Assembly: GCA_019648995.1 (NCBI GenBank)
Contig: BLXT01002259.1
Span: 96,096-116,095, forward strand
From: Plakobranchus ocellatus
Lineage: Eukaryota; Mollusca; Gastropoda; Plakobranchidae
Direction of reading: 5' to 3'
DNA length: 20,000 bases
Made by a program: the position numbers and the translations under genes
Shown: in pieces, positions 1 to 10,181 of the stretch
Position numbering within the stretch: position 1 is the first letter of the stretch
Layout of the letters: the number at the start of each line of letters is the position of its first letter
Notes under the pieces: model-generated
The model's database searches: none
Seen by the model: the letters and a program-made list of their open reading frames with translations, nothing else
What the model was told of the DNA's origin: nothing

Positions 1-29
<29 letters not shown>
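1..29 (+). repeat. poly(A) tract at window edge
   Basis: Twenty-nine consecutive A residues open the window. This could be the 3' tail of a plus-strand retroposed element or processed transcript lying to the left, or a simple homopolymer. The sequence that would decide is outside the window. Confidence 0.6.
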
Positions 30-33
<4 letters not shown>

Positions 34-558
34 ACATTTATTAGAGCTACTAATGCCTCAATGTGGAGAACTTTCTAAAGACATGCTGTAGACTTTCTAT
101 TCAAAAAGCAGTGGGAATTTTTACTTCTTTACTTCAAAATTTGAAGTAGATCTCAGTGATGCAGAACCGCAACTTGATTCATTTTGTTAGAGTGTCTAAT
201 GAACTGGATGTGATTGTGTTAACAAAGCTGCTGTGCCTAAGACTACGCTTTTTTAACGCAAAAAGAACATTTTCCGAGATCATTCCAGCGATTCTTTGGT
301 TCTTTTTTTTACAGATGGCGCTAAAGTAGAGATGTACATCGATTTTTTTTCGTTGCTGTACATTCCTCAAAAAGTACAAAGCATCATCAAAAATAGTTCT
401 CACAGCTTAAAAGATATAGATTCTATTACTCTGTATGATTTACATTGAAAATGTTGTATAAAGTTACTAAGAACATTTCCGTCAGTCTTAAGGACTTACT
501 GTCCTTAATTTAAAAAAAATAAAAATAAAGAAAAAAACTATAAACATAATTATTACGT
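30..558. other. intergenic, no gene seen
   Basis: AT-rich sequence with short A and T runs. A 74-codon minus-strand open frame at 179-403 has no recognisable domain and low-complexity Lys/Ser-rich stretches, so I do not call it a gene. Confidence 0.5.
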
Positions 559-828
559 TTTAATGCTTCCATTGTATGGTTTATATGTGCTATATCTCAG
601 GTCGCAGATAAGATGTCTGAACAATATAAAAAGTATTTTGGCCTGGAAAAGAGATGTTAGTTTGAAAATGGTTTTATCTCAGAATCAAATATTTAATGCT
701 TCCATTGTATGGTTTATATGTGCTATATCTCAGGTCGCAGATAAGATGTCTGAACAATATAAAAAGTATTTTGACCTGGAAAAGAGATGTTAGTTTGAAA
801 ATGGTTTTATCTCAGAATCAAATATTTA
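559..828. repeat. 133-bp tandem duplication (two copies)
   Basis: Copy 1 is 559-691 and copy 2 is 692-824. The first four bases of the unit recur at 825-828. I see one difference between copies, G at 641 versus A at 774. Such similarity implies a recent duplication or gene conversion. The period is not a multiple of three, so the two overlapping open frames running through it (563-793 and 696-956) are one sequence read in different frames. Each copy contains a pyrimidine-poor 'tatatctcag' followed by a short open stretch, so a small duplicated exon cannot be wholly excluded. No clear splice donor follows. Confidence 0.95.
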
Positions 829-1990
829 CACCTTGTGCTATGCTTTTTCTCATCACATCACATATTTTAAAGGTGCAAGATCAGACTAACATTCTGCTAA
901 CTGGAATTTATATGCATTTTTATTTCTTTTACCTCCATCAACACCTCTGCTCATAAGAATTGTGGCACAGCTAGAAAGTTTTATGGCATTTCTAAAGATA
1001 TTTTTCTGGTGCTGAAAACTAATATCCATGCTCACTATTGTATGGAGGCAATGCTTAAAAATATTATAAATATAAGTAAATGAGAAAACCGTAAGTTGAA
1101 AAAAAAATGGAAAAAAAAAATGTTATTTTCAAAGCCCTAAACTCTTAAAGACAAGTTTCTTTGTGAATGTTTATCTTTGATCCTGTCATAAATAATCTTA
1201 ATCATAACTGTATCTGGTTTTTTAAAAATCATTTCAAATTTATAATTTTCTCCAGTACTGAAAAGGGTTGATTTTATTGAAAATCGCCAAAACTATATTT
1301 GATCAACGATTAATTTGTGTTCGAATTAATTGGTTATAAAGGAGAGCTTTTAAAACTTCCTGTATCCTAACTTTAACATAATTAGGCCCTAAGCAAAAAA
1401 AATATGGGGCACATAATTCTATACCTAATAAATCATGAGTATTCTGCCATCCTCTCTGCTCTCTTGCAAAGCAGATCCAGTCCTTTTATTTTCTGTTCAC
1501 TATTTTAATGGACGATACTTTTTTTTCACACTTATGAATTATTACTTTTTAGTTCCTAAATGTCCTTTTTTGTCTTTCTAACCAAAACACAAGAGACTTG
1601 AGAAAGAGATTAAAGCAGAAAAAATGTTTTTTAAAAACATTTTTAGTTACACTGACAATAAGTACATAAATTTCCATCGCAAGCTTTCTTTAGATCATTG
1701 AAACATTTATTTTACGATAATCACGTGACGATAGCTAATACAAAGAGACAAAAGTATTGCTGCAAATCCATATCTGTTGAATTAAAGCTCCATACATCAT
1801 TGAAGAAAAGCTCTCATTTCTCCCATGAATCACCCAGAGACATTTCGCGACCTTAGTGCTCTCCTGTACCAAGTCCATTTTTCTAGTTTTGAGATAATTG
1901 GTCCTATACATATAAACAATGAAGGCTAATCAACTGGTATTTCAATTGAGAATCTTATGTAAGATTACAGTTTTTACCTATAAAAAGAAC
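829..1990. other. intergenic, no gene seen
   Basis: AT-rich sequence with A runs near 1100-1125 and T runs near 1520. I see no long open frame, RNA gene or repeat structure. Confidence 0.5.
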
Positions 1991-1999
1991 ATTTCATAC

Positions 2000-2830
2000 C
2001 TTTATGAGCCATCTTTGATATGTATTTTTGTAAATAAATGGAAAAATGTGTTTTGGAATTATTCATTACCAAACTTTCTTCCGATTTTTCTCACTGCCTT
2101 TTGTAACAAGTCCCACAGGCAATAAATTGCTTGTCTTTCCCAAATATAACAATGTTACCTATTCATTCTTTGATCTATTCAAATGAATTTACCTTTTTAC
2201 CACTAAATCAGTCATTGATAGTTTGCATTGGGCTGTTTTGTATTATAAACCCATGAGAGTTGCGCACTGTTATTAGACTATAAGGGAGTTATTCATTTGG
2301 GTACTTTTTAGCAGGAAAACTCAGTCCTTTCTTGTAACAAGTTACACTAATCCCAATATTTCTCTCTCTTCACCTTTTACTAGCGTATTTATGTTTCTAA
2401 AATACGATTCAAATAAAAGATTTTCCTTTTCGCGAGAAAATCAGGTGCTGACAATAAAAAGTGTGTTTTTTTAGTTTTGTAAACCTATAGGAGTTATGCA
2501 GTGTAACTGTTCTATACGGGAGTTATTCATTTTCTTTCTTTTAGCAGTAAGACTCCGTGCTTCCTTGGAGCAAGTCACATTGGATAGGTCCTAGGATTAC
2601 TTGTTCTACATCTCTGTAAAGAGAAACACTACTTTTCAAGTAAATCAGCCAATATCACTAGTATCAGTAGGAACTGTTTTATTTTAACATTCTAAATGCA
2701 GTTTTTTTGCAGCTTACGTTTACTATGGATGTAAGGGAGTAATTTATGTACCCATAGCAGAGCTGAACCAAAGGGATAGCTTACTCTATGGTTTCCTGTG
2801 GCTTGTCACTATAAATGGAAAAAATACATA
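2000..2830. repeat. degenerate ~217-234-bp tandem repeat, four copies
   Basis: A GG(A/G)(A/G)TTATTCATT-like block recurs at about 2055, 2285, 2519 and 2736 (the last as GGAGTAATTTAT). Spacings are 230, 234 and 217 bp. In each unit a CCTT..TGTAACAAGTC-like block follows 40-60 bp later. In units one to three a further block near 'tttt..aagtaaatcag' appears about 130-170 bp after the anchor. Similarity is partial, so this is an old array with indels. The start of the first copy is approximate. Confidence 0.7.
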
Positions 2831-5015
2831 TTATTTTTCAATATTTTATAAAAAAGAATTCGAACATAATCAAGAACAGTAGAAAATATATTATGCAGCA
2901 GTACCTATCTTATCAAAAATGTAAACAAAATTGATATAGGCTTATATTTGCTATTATATATGTTTGTATTGATGATACTTTAGCATTATTTTTATATATA
3001 ATATGAATATTACTGTATCCCAAACAATGCTATAGAGCTTCTTGATCATTCAAATTATTCAATTTTATTTTGTCTTACTACCCTAGCGCTTAAGCTTTAA
3101 AAATGCTAGGCATTCTTACTCGCAATTTATTGAGTTTTACCACTGGATATATAGACACTGAATAGTCATACTAAAAGATTAATACACTTTTTAAAAAAGA
3201 CAGTCTTAAATTTTGACCATCGTAAGAGTTTATTTTGACAAACAAGAATATAAGCCTACTAAACAATCAATTTAGTTAAATAAGATGAACGCGCAATCAC
3301 ATTTGGATATTCTTTTTGTGATAAAGGCTCTTAATTCAACAGTATTGCTCCTTCATATTCATGAGGCGCTGGAACCATTTTGATATGAAATTCAATTTAA
3401 GAATGTACATGGGAACTTGCGATAGGCAAAATTTATTGTAGACTGAACATTCTTTCATTATCATTTTGTTTCAAACCCTCATTGGATCAAAACAGAAATA
3501 GTGTAAAATTTTTAAAATACTTTTGCGTTGCCTTATCCACACCAGATACACAATAGAGAATAGCTACAGAGTCAATCCTTGTGAGCAAAAATATATTTTC
3601 TCCTAAATAGGAATGTGTATTATTTTCGATTTATGTTTCTACTTGTACTAAATCACACATTTATTGTAACTATTCTTCACCGCCTAATGCAGTCAATAGT
3701 CAGTACTAAGTCCCAAGTTTTCCTGGTAGATCTATCTAACTGTACAAAATCAGTAAACATAAACGAAAAAATTAATTTTAAACTGTAACTAATTAAGGTC
3801 AAGTCAAATAAAAACTTGCATTTCACGCATTAAAAAAATATAATAATAACCTCAAAAAGTATGTATATCATAATTTTGTTTATTACGTATTACTGTATCG
3901 GCCATCTTGATTTGAAAAAGAAGGCTTGGAGGGACGCATTTGATTGGTCGAATCAGTTGATACAAGAAAGCACTGAGTTGGTGGCAGAGTCTTGGATTTA
4001 GTACAAAGTAACAAACAGGAGAAATTTCAATCTCTTGAAAATGATTGGTTAAAATGGACTGAGTAGACGAAAGCACTGACAAGACGTAGAAAAGACAGGA
4101 TTTATTACAACTTGCTTCTGTGTTCCTCGAAAACAGGGGCATAAATCATGTTGAAACTATTTAAAATGTGTATTTCCAACCCGATTTTCGGATAGGAATG
4201 TTTTCCTTGAAAGTCCAAAAAATGGACTTAGTACAGGATAGTGCTAAGGTCGCGATTTTGGTGCTGATATAAATGTATGCAAGTACAGACGAGTCTGGTT
4301 TTTTACAGTTCAAAGCATTAGCTAGCCTATGTATGAAAATTTAAACAAGAAAAAAGAGGGACGTCTTAAAATAGCGGATGAAAATTATTTCTTCATATAG
4401 AACAAGAAATATCAAAAGATATACTTTAGTTTTCTCAGAACGTCAAAAACGAACAATCCCTTGCACTGTTCATATATATTGATATATATCAGATTATTTG
4501 CCGTGTTAAATAAGTTTGGCTGCTACATTAATTTCAAAATGAAAAAAAAACAAAACAAAACATTCTTACATATGAAATTCAATGTCATGATTTACTGTAA
4601 TTCTAAAATTCTCTGGCTGTATAAAAAATAACATTATTTTCGATAACAATCTTTGCATTTATTGTGAGAATCGTATATACATTTGAAAAATATTTTACGA
4701 TATCATCCTGTGATGAGATATATTAGATGTGGCTCTAATTTCAAAATTGTCTATTTATATTGCAGTGACAATATGAAAAACAGGGATTTGTGTAACCTAG
4801 CCATAAATTCAAGAATCTAAAAACTGCTTAGTTTTTGGCTGAAGAAAACGATGAAAATGTATTTAAAACGCTCCATAGCAAGTTTCCTCAACCAAAGTGT
4901 AAAAGCTTTTAATACTAAATATTAGAAAATTGATCTTTAAGATTTCTTAGGTAAGGATAGTAATTTAAAAAAGAACAACTTAGCGAAGGGTATAAAAATG
5001 TATATATTATATAAT
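2831..5015. other. long intergenic stretch, no gene seen
   Basis: AT-rich DNA with small AT palindromes, for example around 4478-4491. A 96-codon minus-strand frame at 3852-4142 lies in slightly more GC-rich sequence containing two 'gattggt' CCAAT-like words (near 3940 and 4043). Its translation shows no domain, and I do not call it coding. Confidence 0.45.
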
Positions 5016-5019
5016 GCGT

Positions 5020-5246
5020 GACATGACATGCCATGTCTATGAAGCATTACTACTAGCAATGGGCCATGACATGCCATGTCTATGAAGCATTACTACTAGC
5101 AATGGGCCATGACATGCCATGTCTATTAATTGTTCGTACTGACAATAATTTGTACTAGACATATATATATCACTATCAGTGATAGTGCTGGTAATAATGT
5201 GTTCGAGACATGACATGTTGTGTCTCTGAAGCATTACTACTAGCAA
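5020..5246. repeat. 43-bp tandem repeats with internal palindrome
   Basis: Two complete units (5022-5064 and 5065-5107) and a truncated third (5108-5127) are nearly identical at exact 43-bp spacing. A separated, diverged copy lies at 5207-5246. Each close copy carries GACATG-C-CATGTC, a 13-nt perfect palindrome around one central base (first at 5025-5037), followed by the shared tail 'gaagcattactactagcaa'. The spacer holds another inverted repeat, CACTATC-AGT-GATAGTG at 5171-5187. The minus-strand frame through here (5037-5246) is only the repeat translated. Confidence 0.9.
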
Positions 5247-5247
5247 A

Positions 5248-5680
5248 AATATCTGAAGATTTTAAAGCAGAATGTGTCAAGTTTAGCGGGTCAAAAAAAA
5301 AAAGGTTCAAAATGTGTTAGTTTTATTACAAATAAAAATGTGAATGTAAAATATTCAGAAATTTGTAATTTGTGTTCAGTCCTTATTCAATCATTTCCTT
5401 ATGAAATATCGATTGAACGATTCTGAATGGGAATTTTGTATGTTTGATGCTATTTTTTAATATTTACGTACATAGCTTAAAATACTTTTCATAAACAACA
5501 TTTTTCAGAAAAGTTTTATAAAAGCAACAGAGAAAGCTTATTGAAAAAGTGTAAGACTATTGTTTACTTAGACTTCAATAAACTTTTTCATAATTTTAAT
5601 CCTCTAGAATCCAATTCCTTACTTTTATAGCAGATCCACATTTTTTTATCATGGCCATAATGAATATTATTATGTGCCTT
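5248..5680. other. 3' flank of the receptor gene
   Basis: This lies immediately downstream of the minus-strand receptor stop codon. On the minus strand there is an ATTAAA at 5595-5600 and an AATAAA at 5322-5327, either of which could be the polyadenylation signal. No other structure is evident apart from an A run at 5294-5303. Confidence 0.35.
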
Positions 5681-6754
5681 TCATACCTTTATTCCAAACA
5701 ATGCCAAAAACACCTGCCTATATTTTGACCCCACATATAAAAGGATAAACAAATTTGCACTGGAGTTTAGCTGTGTTAACAATGCAGAACTAAAGAGAGA
5801 TACAAGATTGATTCTTCTGAGGCCTTTTATTGGTGTAAATTCTGGTTCAAAATGCGGCACTAGCAGGGTGACAGCTGTTGGTGTGGAGCAAGCCAAATAA
5901 GTTATAGCCAACAGGAAAACAGTTTTTATTACTCGGAGTTCCTTTTGCTTATCTTCTTTGGAAATCGAGCGTTTAAAATATTCTTTTTTAGTCATGGCTA
6001 TCTTTTTCAGACCGACTGCAAGAAAAATTGTGCAGACCCAGACAATCAACAAAGCTATAGAGTGAAGAATCGTCGCGTAATAAAGAAGCAAACCCCTTGA
6101 AATAATGTAACGTAATGGTGTCTCAAAAGGTACTACGGCTAAAATAGTTCTGTTTTGTGCGGAGCTGAACACCCATTTAAAAGGAAACCCTATATGGCTT
6201 AAATTGGAAGGTCCAAACCCAAATAGAAAAATCATGACAATTGCAAAGATAGTTTTCCTCTTGGTCACTATTCTTTTCACATGTAAAGGAAACTGAACGC
6301 AGAGACATCTCTCGAGGGCTATAAAAGCCGTGATGAATGCTGTAATCTTCTCGAATCCTTGACCAGGAAAAAAAGAAGTAGTAATAGATATACTTGATGG
6401 ATCAAAAGGCAGTCTCGAGTTTGTTGCATCAAAATCAAAGCAAATTGCTCCCCAAAAGCGGATGATACTTGCCATTAGATCGGAGATTCCCAAAGCCAGG
6501 TAACTGATGTTGATAGTCTCAGAAAAACCTATTTTTGAACAAGTGACTATGACGAGAATGTTAGACACAATTCCAATCATTGCAGCTGCGAAAATCGCGT
6601 AGCTTAAAACGGCAATTAACACGATATAAACCTCAGCTGATAAGATTGGCCTTATCGTATCAACATCTATCGGTTGCAGTCCCCTACCGGAGGCCATAAC
6701 AGTGGTCTTTATCGTTGGAGTCTCAAAGAGCCTGAAAGATTCTGCGTTAGTCAT
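5681..6754 (-). CDS. Class A (rhodopsin-like) GPCR, gastropod chemosensory-like
   Basis: Intronless 357-residue seven-transmembrane receptor, expected at the plasma membrane and coupled to a G protein. Its ligand cannot be told from sequence. Counting from the chosen ATG at 6754, TM1 is about 42-71 with GIVSN (Asn65 = 1.50). TM2 is 80-102 with LALGISDL (Asp92 = 2.50). TM3 ends in ALERC (Glu148-Arg149), replacing DRY. TM5 is about 219-250. TM6 is 273-300 with CSTP replacing CWxP. TM7 is 315-341, where NPxxY has become NLFIL. The short tail has SKYR after TM7. N-glycosylation sequons lie at the presumed N terminus and in the second outer loop (NRT). No Cys stands at the usual start of TM3 and none is in the second outer loop, so the conserved disulfide appears absent. 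The frame is open upstream to 6877, but position 6847 is TTG. The in-frame ATGs are 6754 (A at -3) and 6697 (G at -3, G at +4), so the latter is a real alternative. Family membership is well supported; a chemosensory role is inference. Confidence 0.8.
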   Translation of the reverse strand: MTNAESFRLFETPTIKTTVMASGRGLQPIDVDTIRPILSAEVYIVLIAVLSYAIFAAAMIGIVSNILVIVTCSKIGFSETINISYLALGISDLMASIIRFWGAICFDFDATNSRLPFDPSSISITTSFFPGQGFEKITAFITAFIALERCLCVQFPLHVKRIVTKRKTIFAIVMIFLFGFGPSNLSHIGFPFKWVFSSAQNRTILAVVPFETPLRYIISRGLLLYYATILHSIALLIVWVCTIFLAVGLKKIAMTKKEYFKRSISKEDKQKELRVIKTVFLLAITYLACSTPTAVTLLVPHFEPEFTPIKGLRRINLVSLFSSALLTQLNSSANLFILLYVGSKYRQVFLALFGIKV

Positions 6755-9350
6755 ATTTAGTGAAATACAGCACAAGTTAAGTGTGTGTTCTATAGATTTA
6801 TTGTTGACTGTGTCAATATCATAAATATTTGATCTTGTTGTCTTCAAATTTACTGAATTTGTAGGGTAAAGATGTTCTTAAAAAGGTGAACTTATCTTTA
6901 AGATGGTTCAAAGTTCTTTGCAGTCCATGACTTTTCCAAAAGAGCGACAATTGAACTTTGTGTCAATGTTTTGCTTCAGGTTTCTGAAAAGAGAGTATTT
7001 GAATACGTCAGCCAATCGTTGAATAAACATTTTCTGTATTTTAATGTCATTAAAGGAAAAAGATAATATTATAAACCATAACAAATGGATTTATGACTCA
7101 ATACTCTGTAAAGAAAACATGGAAGATATTTGTTTCTTTGAAATATCATTGTATTAATTGCCAACACTGAAGTATGTACCGCGTATTCGTAAGAAGCTTG
7201 AAATATGTAACAATATAATTTATGATACTTTGAGTAGCAGCACTGTATTAGCTATTTCTCTATGCAGTGATGAAGTGATACAGTGGTATCGTACTCTTAC
7301 CAATCCAAAGTTTCGATTCTTTTTAAACGAATTCTAATCAAGATCTTTTACCACTGTCAATCTCTTTTCATCGGTCATTTGAAATTTTTATCGAAATCAT
7401 TTATATTGACTTTGACGCGTTTTGGAATAACATGCGCATCTATGACGGGTGTCCCGCTACGTTATTGTCTTGTCTTATGACTACCCAATGATTTCCATTG
7501 TTAACTTCTAACTCTGTTGAAACATCTTTGTTGACTGTTCTGCCTCTTTCATCTGGCCTCGTTTACCTACGCTTTTTTGTGCTTCTCCTGAACGGATCCA
7601 AGTTCACTTTCCAGTGGTCCTCCCGATACTTTTTTTATGTCCTTTTACACTTTTTTTTTCTTAAACTGTTGTGCGAGAATGTGTATCATTTCTTGAGTTG
7701 AGACACACTTTATTTTTTTTTCTTAATGAAGACTATAGCTATATTTTAAGTGTCTTATCGTTAGAGCATACTCTTTCACAACCGCTTAAAAATATGCCCT
7801 TCAGTCAGTAATGACACTTAATAGTTCTTTCTGACAAAACTTTCCGTTTAAATATTTTTAAGCCCACAATGGTTATCACGAAATTTCTCCCAGCAAAGGA
7901 AATTTACACTTTAAAATATCATAAGTAGTGTGCATATACTAGGGAAAATTATTTTTCCACTTTAAAAAAAAATCGATTATCTTAGTTCTATCCTATCTTC
8001 ATATTTTGTTCTCAGTCATTATCTCTTATGAATTCGCTTCAACTATCGAGAATTTGCTCGGACTAGTTTAACTTCATTACAGTTTTGAGCGAGAGGAAGT
8101 GAGTTTTTTTTTTTTTTAAGTCTTTTCCAAACTTTTAAAATAGAATAGTATAAGGAAAGAAGTTACCGGGGAAGTGCTTAAATTATGTTAAAGTATTTGA
8201 ATCAGTGCGTAAATGTTTTATATTGATCAAAATCAATGTAAAGCTCTCTTTGTGATCAAAATATTTTTATATGGTTTTTTTTCTTGTATAATCAAAACAC
8301 AAAAGACTTAGCATAATTATAATCATGAAAATGAAATAATTTTTTTTTATTAATCAGTTGGCCAAATCTTTAAAAGTGTTCAGGCATTTGTTCAACACCG
8401 TAATGTAAATAACGTAAAAGTATAAAAAAAAAAGTATTATTATCTTTAAAGTTCAAACTATTTTTCCAGCGAAATCCATTTACAAAAAAGATTACAATTT
8501 CAATTACCTGTTCATGATACGAGAAGGAAAACCAGTCATTTTTGTACCATCAACTTCAATATCTTGAAACCCTTATAATTTGCATTTAGTGAATAAGTGC
8601 TGCGGTTCAGGGGTGATTTAAGAAAAGCAGACTATTAGTTTCGTATTTTTTCATATCAAACATTTATGAGTTAGATCGTTTTCATTATAATGTCTGTTTT
8701 ACCTTGAAGAAGCTGGGAGATTCAAATTGTGTCATTCATTTTTTCGTCTCTCAACCTCAATCAAGTATTATTTGTGAGACACCGAACACGATAAACATTA
8801 ACATGTATGCAAATTTGTTCCCCTTTTTGTTTCTTCCAAACGATAGAAGATATAACATACGCACTCATAGCAAATGAAACTATAAAAAAAAATTCCACTT
8901 TCAAAAACTATGGCATGAAGTTCTCTCGTTCGCGAAAACAAGAGTATTTTTTCCTTAAATATTCAGGTAGAGAATGTGTTGAAAGTATTTTGAAACCATT
9001 GCTGACATAACTACTTATATAATCTAAGATAAATATAGTTTGTTCATTATTCTGATTATAATTTTTGTGAGGACCAAAATACAGCAAGTGTTAGAATAAT
9101 AGGTGCCTAGAAGCAGGAATAGTATAAAATATTTTTTTCTTAAGACAGCACTTTTATCATCAGCTCCTCCTAACGCATGACTTGTACATTATTTAACTAG
9201 GGCTAGTTTAAACTGACATGGAATACACTAACGCTGTGAAAGGTCTCACATCATCTAGAGATGCATAAAAGTATGATTTAATTCCTTTACTTTTGCAATA
9301 TATAACTTGAAAGTTCATTTCTTTTTCGTCTTCTCTCTGCTATTGTTATA
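6755..9350. other. 5' flank of receptor and intergenic DNA
   Basis: The part next to the receptor (6755-7000) would hold its promoter. I could not identify a convincing TATA box or initiator. Farther right, 7280-7710 is T-rich on the plus strand with two short open frames (7283-7480 and 7498-7701). Both begin without ATG and show no domain. The remainder is AT-rich with T runs near 8104-8118 and 8341-8349. A short frame at 8807-9010 is also unrecognised. Confidence 0.4.
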
Positions 9351-9351
9351 G

Positions 9352-9418
9352 ATTCAGACAACGTTGTGAGGCAAATATTGAAATATTTCAAATATTTGCC
9401 TCACGACGTTGTCTGAAT
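9352..9418. repeat. 67-nt near-perfect palindrome (long hairpin)
   Basis: The left arm, beginning ATTCAGACAACG, is mirrored by a right arm ending CGTTGTCTGAAT. The centre is itself palindromic (GAAATATTTC). The arms differ by one substitution, which would be a G:U pair in RNA, and by one T missing on the left near the apex. As DNA it can extrude a cruciform. As RNA it would form an approximately 30-bp stem. The right arm belongs to the repeat unit described for 9391-9640, so the left arm looks like an inverted copy of it. Confidence 0.9.
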
Positions 9419-9640
9419 GTTTCTGTAATTAAAGAATCCTTTGACTATTTCACAGGTATCCGCCCAAGGCCTGGTAGATAGAGTGCTTGCCCCTGAGACT
9501 GCAGAAATCTTTTGAACATTTGTCTCTCACGATATTTCAATCTTTCTATAATTGAAGTATCCTATGGCTATTTCACAGTGTCCGTACGATGCCTGGTAAG
9601 GGAACTGCATAACTCTAAGATTGCATTGACCGACTTAATT
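9391..9640. repeat. diverged 123-bp direct duplication
   Basis: A 36-bp block starting TTTCTGTAATTAAAG at 9420 recurs as TTTCTATAATTGAAG at 9543, with about five substitutions. Both copies continue through 'ctatttcacag' and a later 'gcctggta'. Upstream of both blocks is a 'tttg..ctcacga' word, so the unit includes the right arm of the adjacent palindrome. Confidence 0.75.
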
Positions 9641-9982
9641 GTGAAAATTTAATTGTGATCCACTGTGGCTAACTATTTCAATGAATATTACAAGCTTTAT
9701 AAGTTTCATTTGGTTTATAAGATGAATGTTCTAGATTATCTGTGTGTAACATTGTTTTGAGGTGCTTCAATTGTTTGCAGCAGGAGGATTAGAAGAATGA
9801 CCAAGTTCCCTCACACATAAACGGACAGGGCAACGGAACACATTCAGCGCATGTTGGAAAGCACGCTAAGGCTTGTATCTCTTGTTAATTCCTATTTTAA
9901 CTTGCTGATTTAGGCCTTACAGCCTTACCAAACTTTAAGCTCTGAGGTGTTATCTATTGTATACTTCAATACTTTTGCAAAT

Positions 9983-9999
9983 TATTTTTTCTGTTTCAG
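9983..9999 (+). promoter_or_regulatory. candidate 3' splice site
   Basis: A pyrimidine-rich tract runs into 'ctgtttcag', a textbook metazoan acceptor, with AG at 9998-9999. It is followed directly by an open segment. No matching donor was found within the window, so it is a sequence-level candidate only. Confidence 0.35.
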
Positions 10000-10181
10000 C
10001 AAAACGACCAATACCAACGCCAATTTACATGAAGCCGATTGTTCTTATTTCATTGTGGCTCGTTATCTGTGTCTCTATCTGTGTCATTAAAGACTACAAT
10101 ATTCCTCAATTGGTGTTAGTTCTTGAATCATTTGGACAATGCTTGTATGGTCTTATTTTGCCTCATTATTTTGAAAATTAA
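10000..10181 (+). CDS. possible terminal exon or exon remnant, membrane-segment-like
   Basis: From the acceptor at 9999 the frame is open to a TAA at 10179-10181 (intron phase 1). The approximately 60 residues begin KRPIPTPIYMKP and include a hydrophobic run (IVLISLWLVICVSICV) that could span a membrane. A second hydrophobic part ends GLILPHYFEN. The pattern of hydrophobic helix, charged turn, IPxL, then SFG and a late Pro loosely recalls helices of amino-acid/polyamine transporters such as SLC36. The G-to-P spacing is about three residues short, so this is a weak guess. No upstream exons were found. A 7-bp hairpin follows the stop at 10188-10206. It could be a terminal exon, a decayed pseudogene exon, or chance. 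Confidence 0.25.

Noticed and set aside
3852..4142. 96-codon minus-strand frame as a gene
   Set aside because: No domain, no splice or start context and no periodicity that I can see. The flanking CCAAT-like words are too weak.
5020..5130. CRISPR-like array
   Set aside because: The 43-bp units abut with no variable spacers, and the genome is eukaryotic.
8807..8814. ATGCAAAT octamer as a POU-factor site
   Set aside because: A single 8-base match is expected by chance in 20 kb of AT-rich DNA, and no gene start is nearby.
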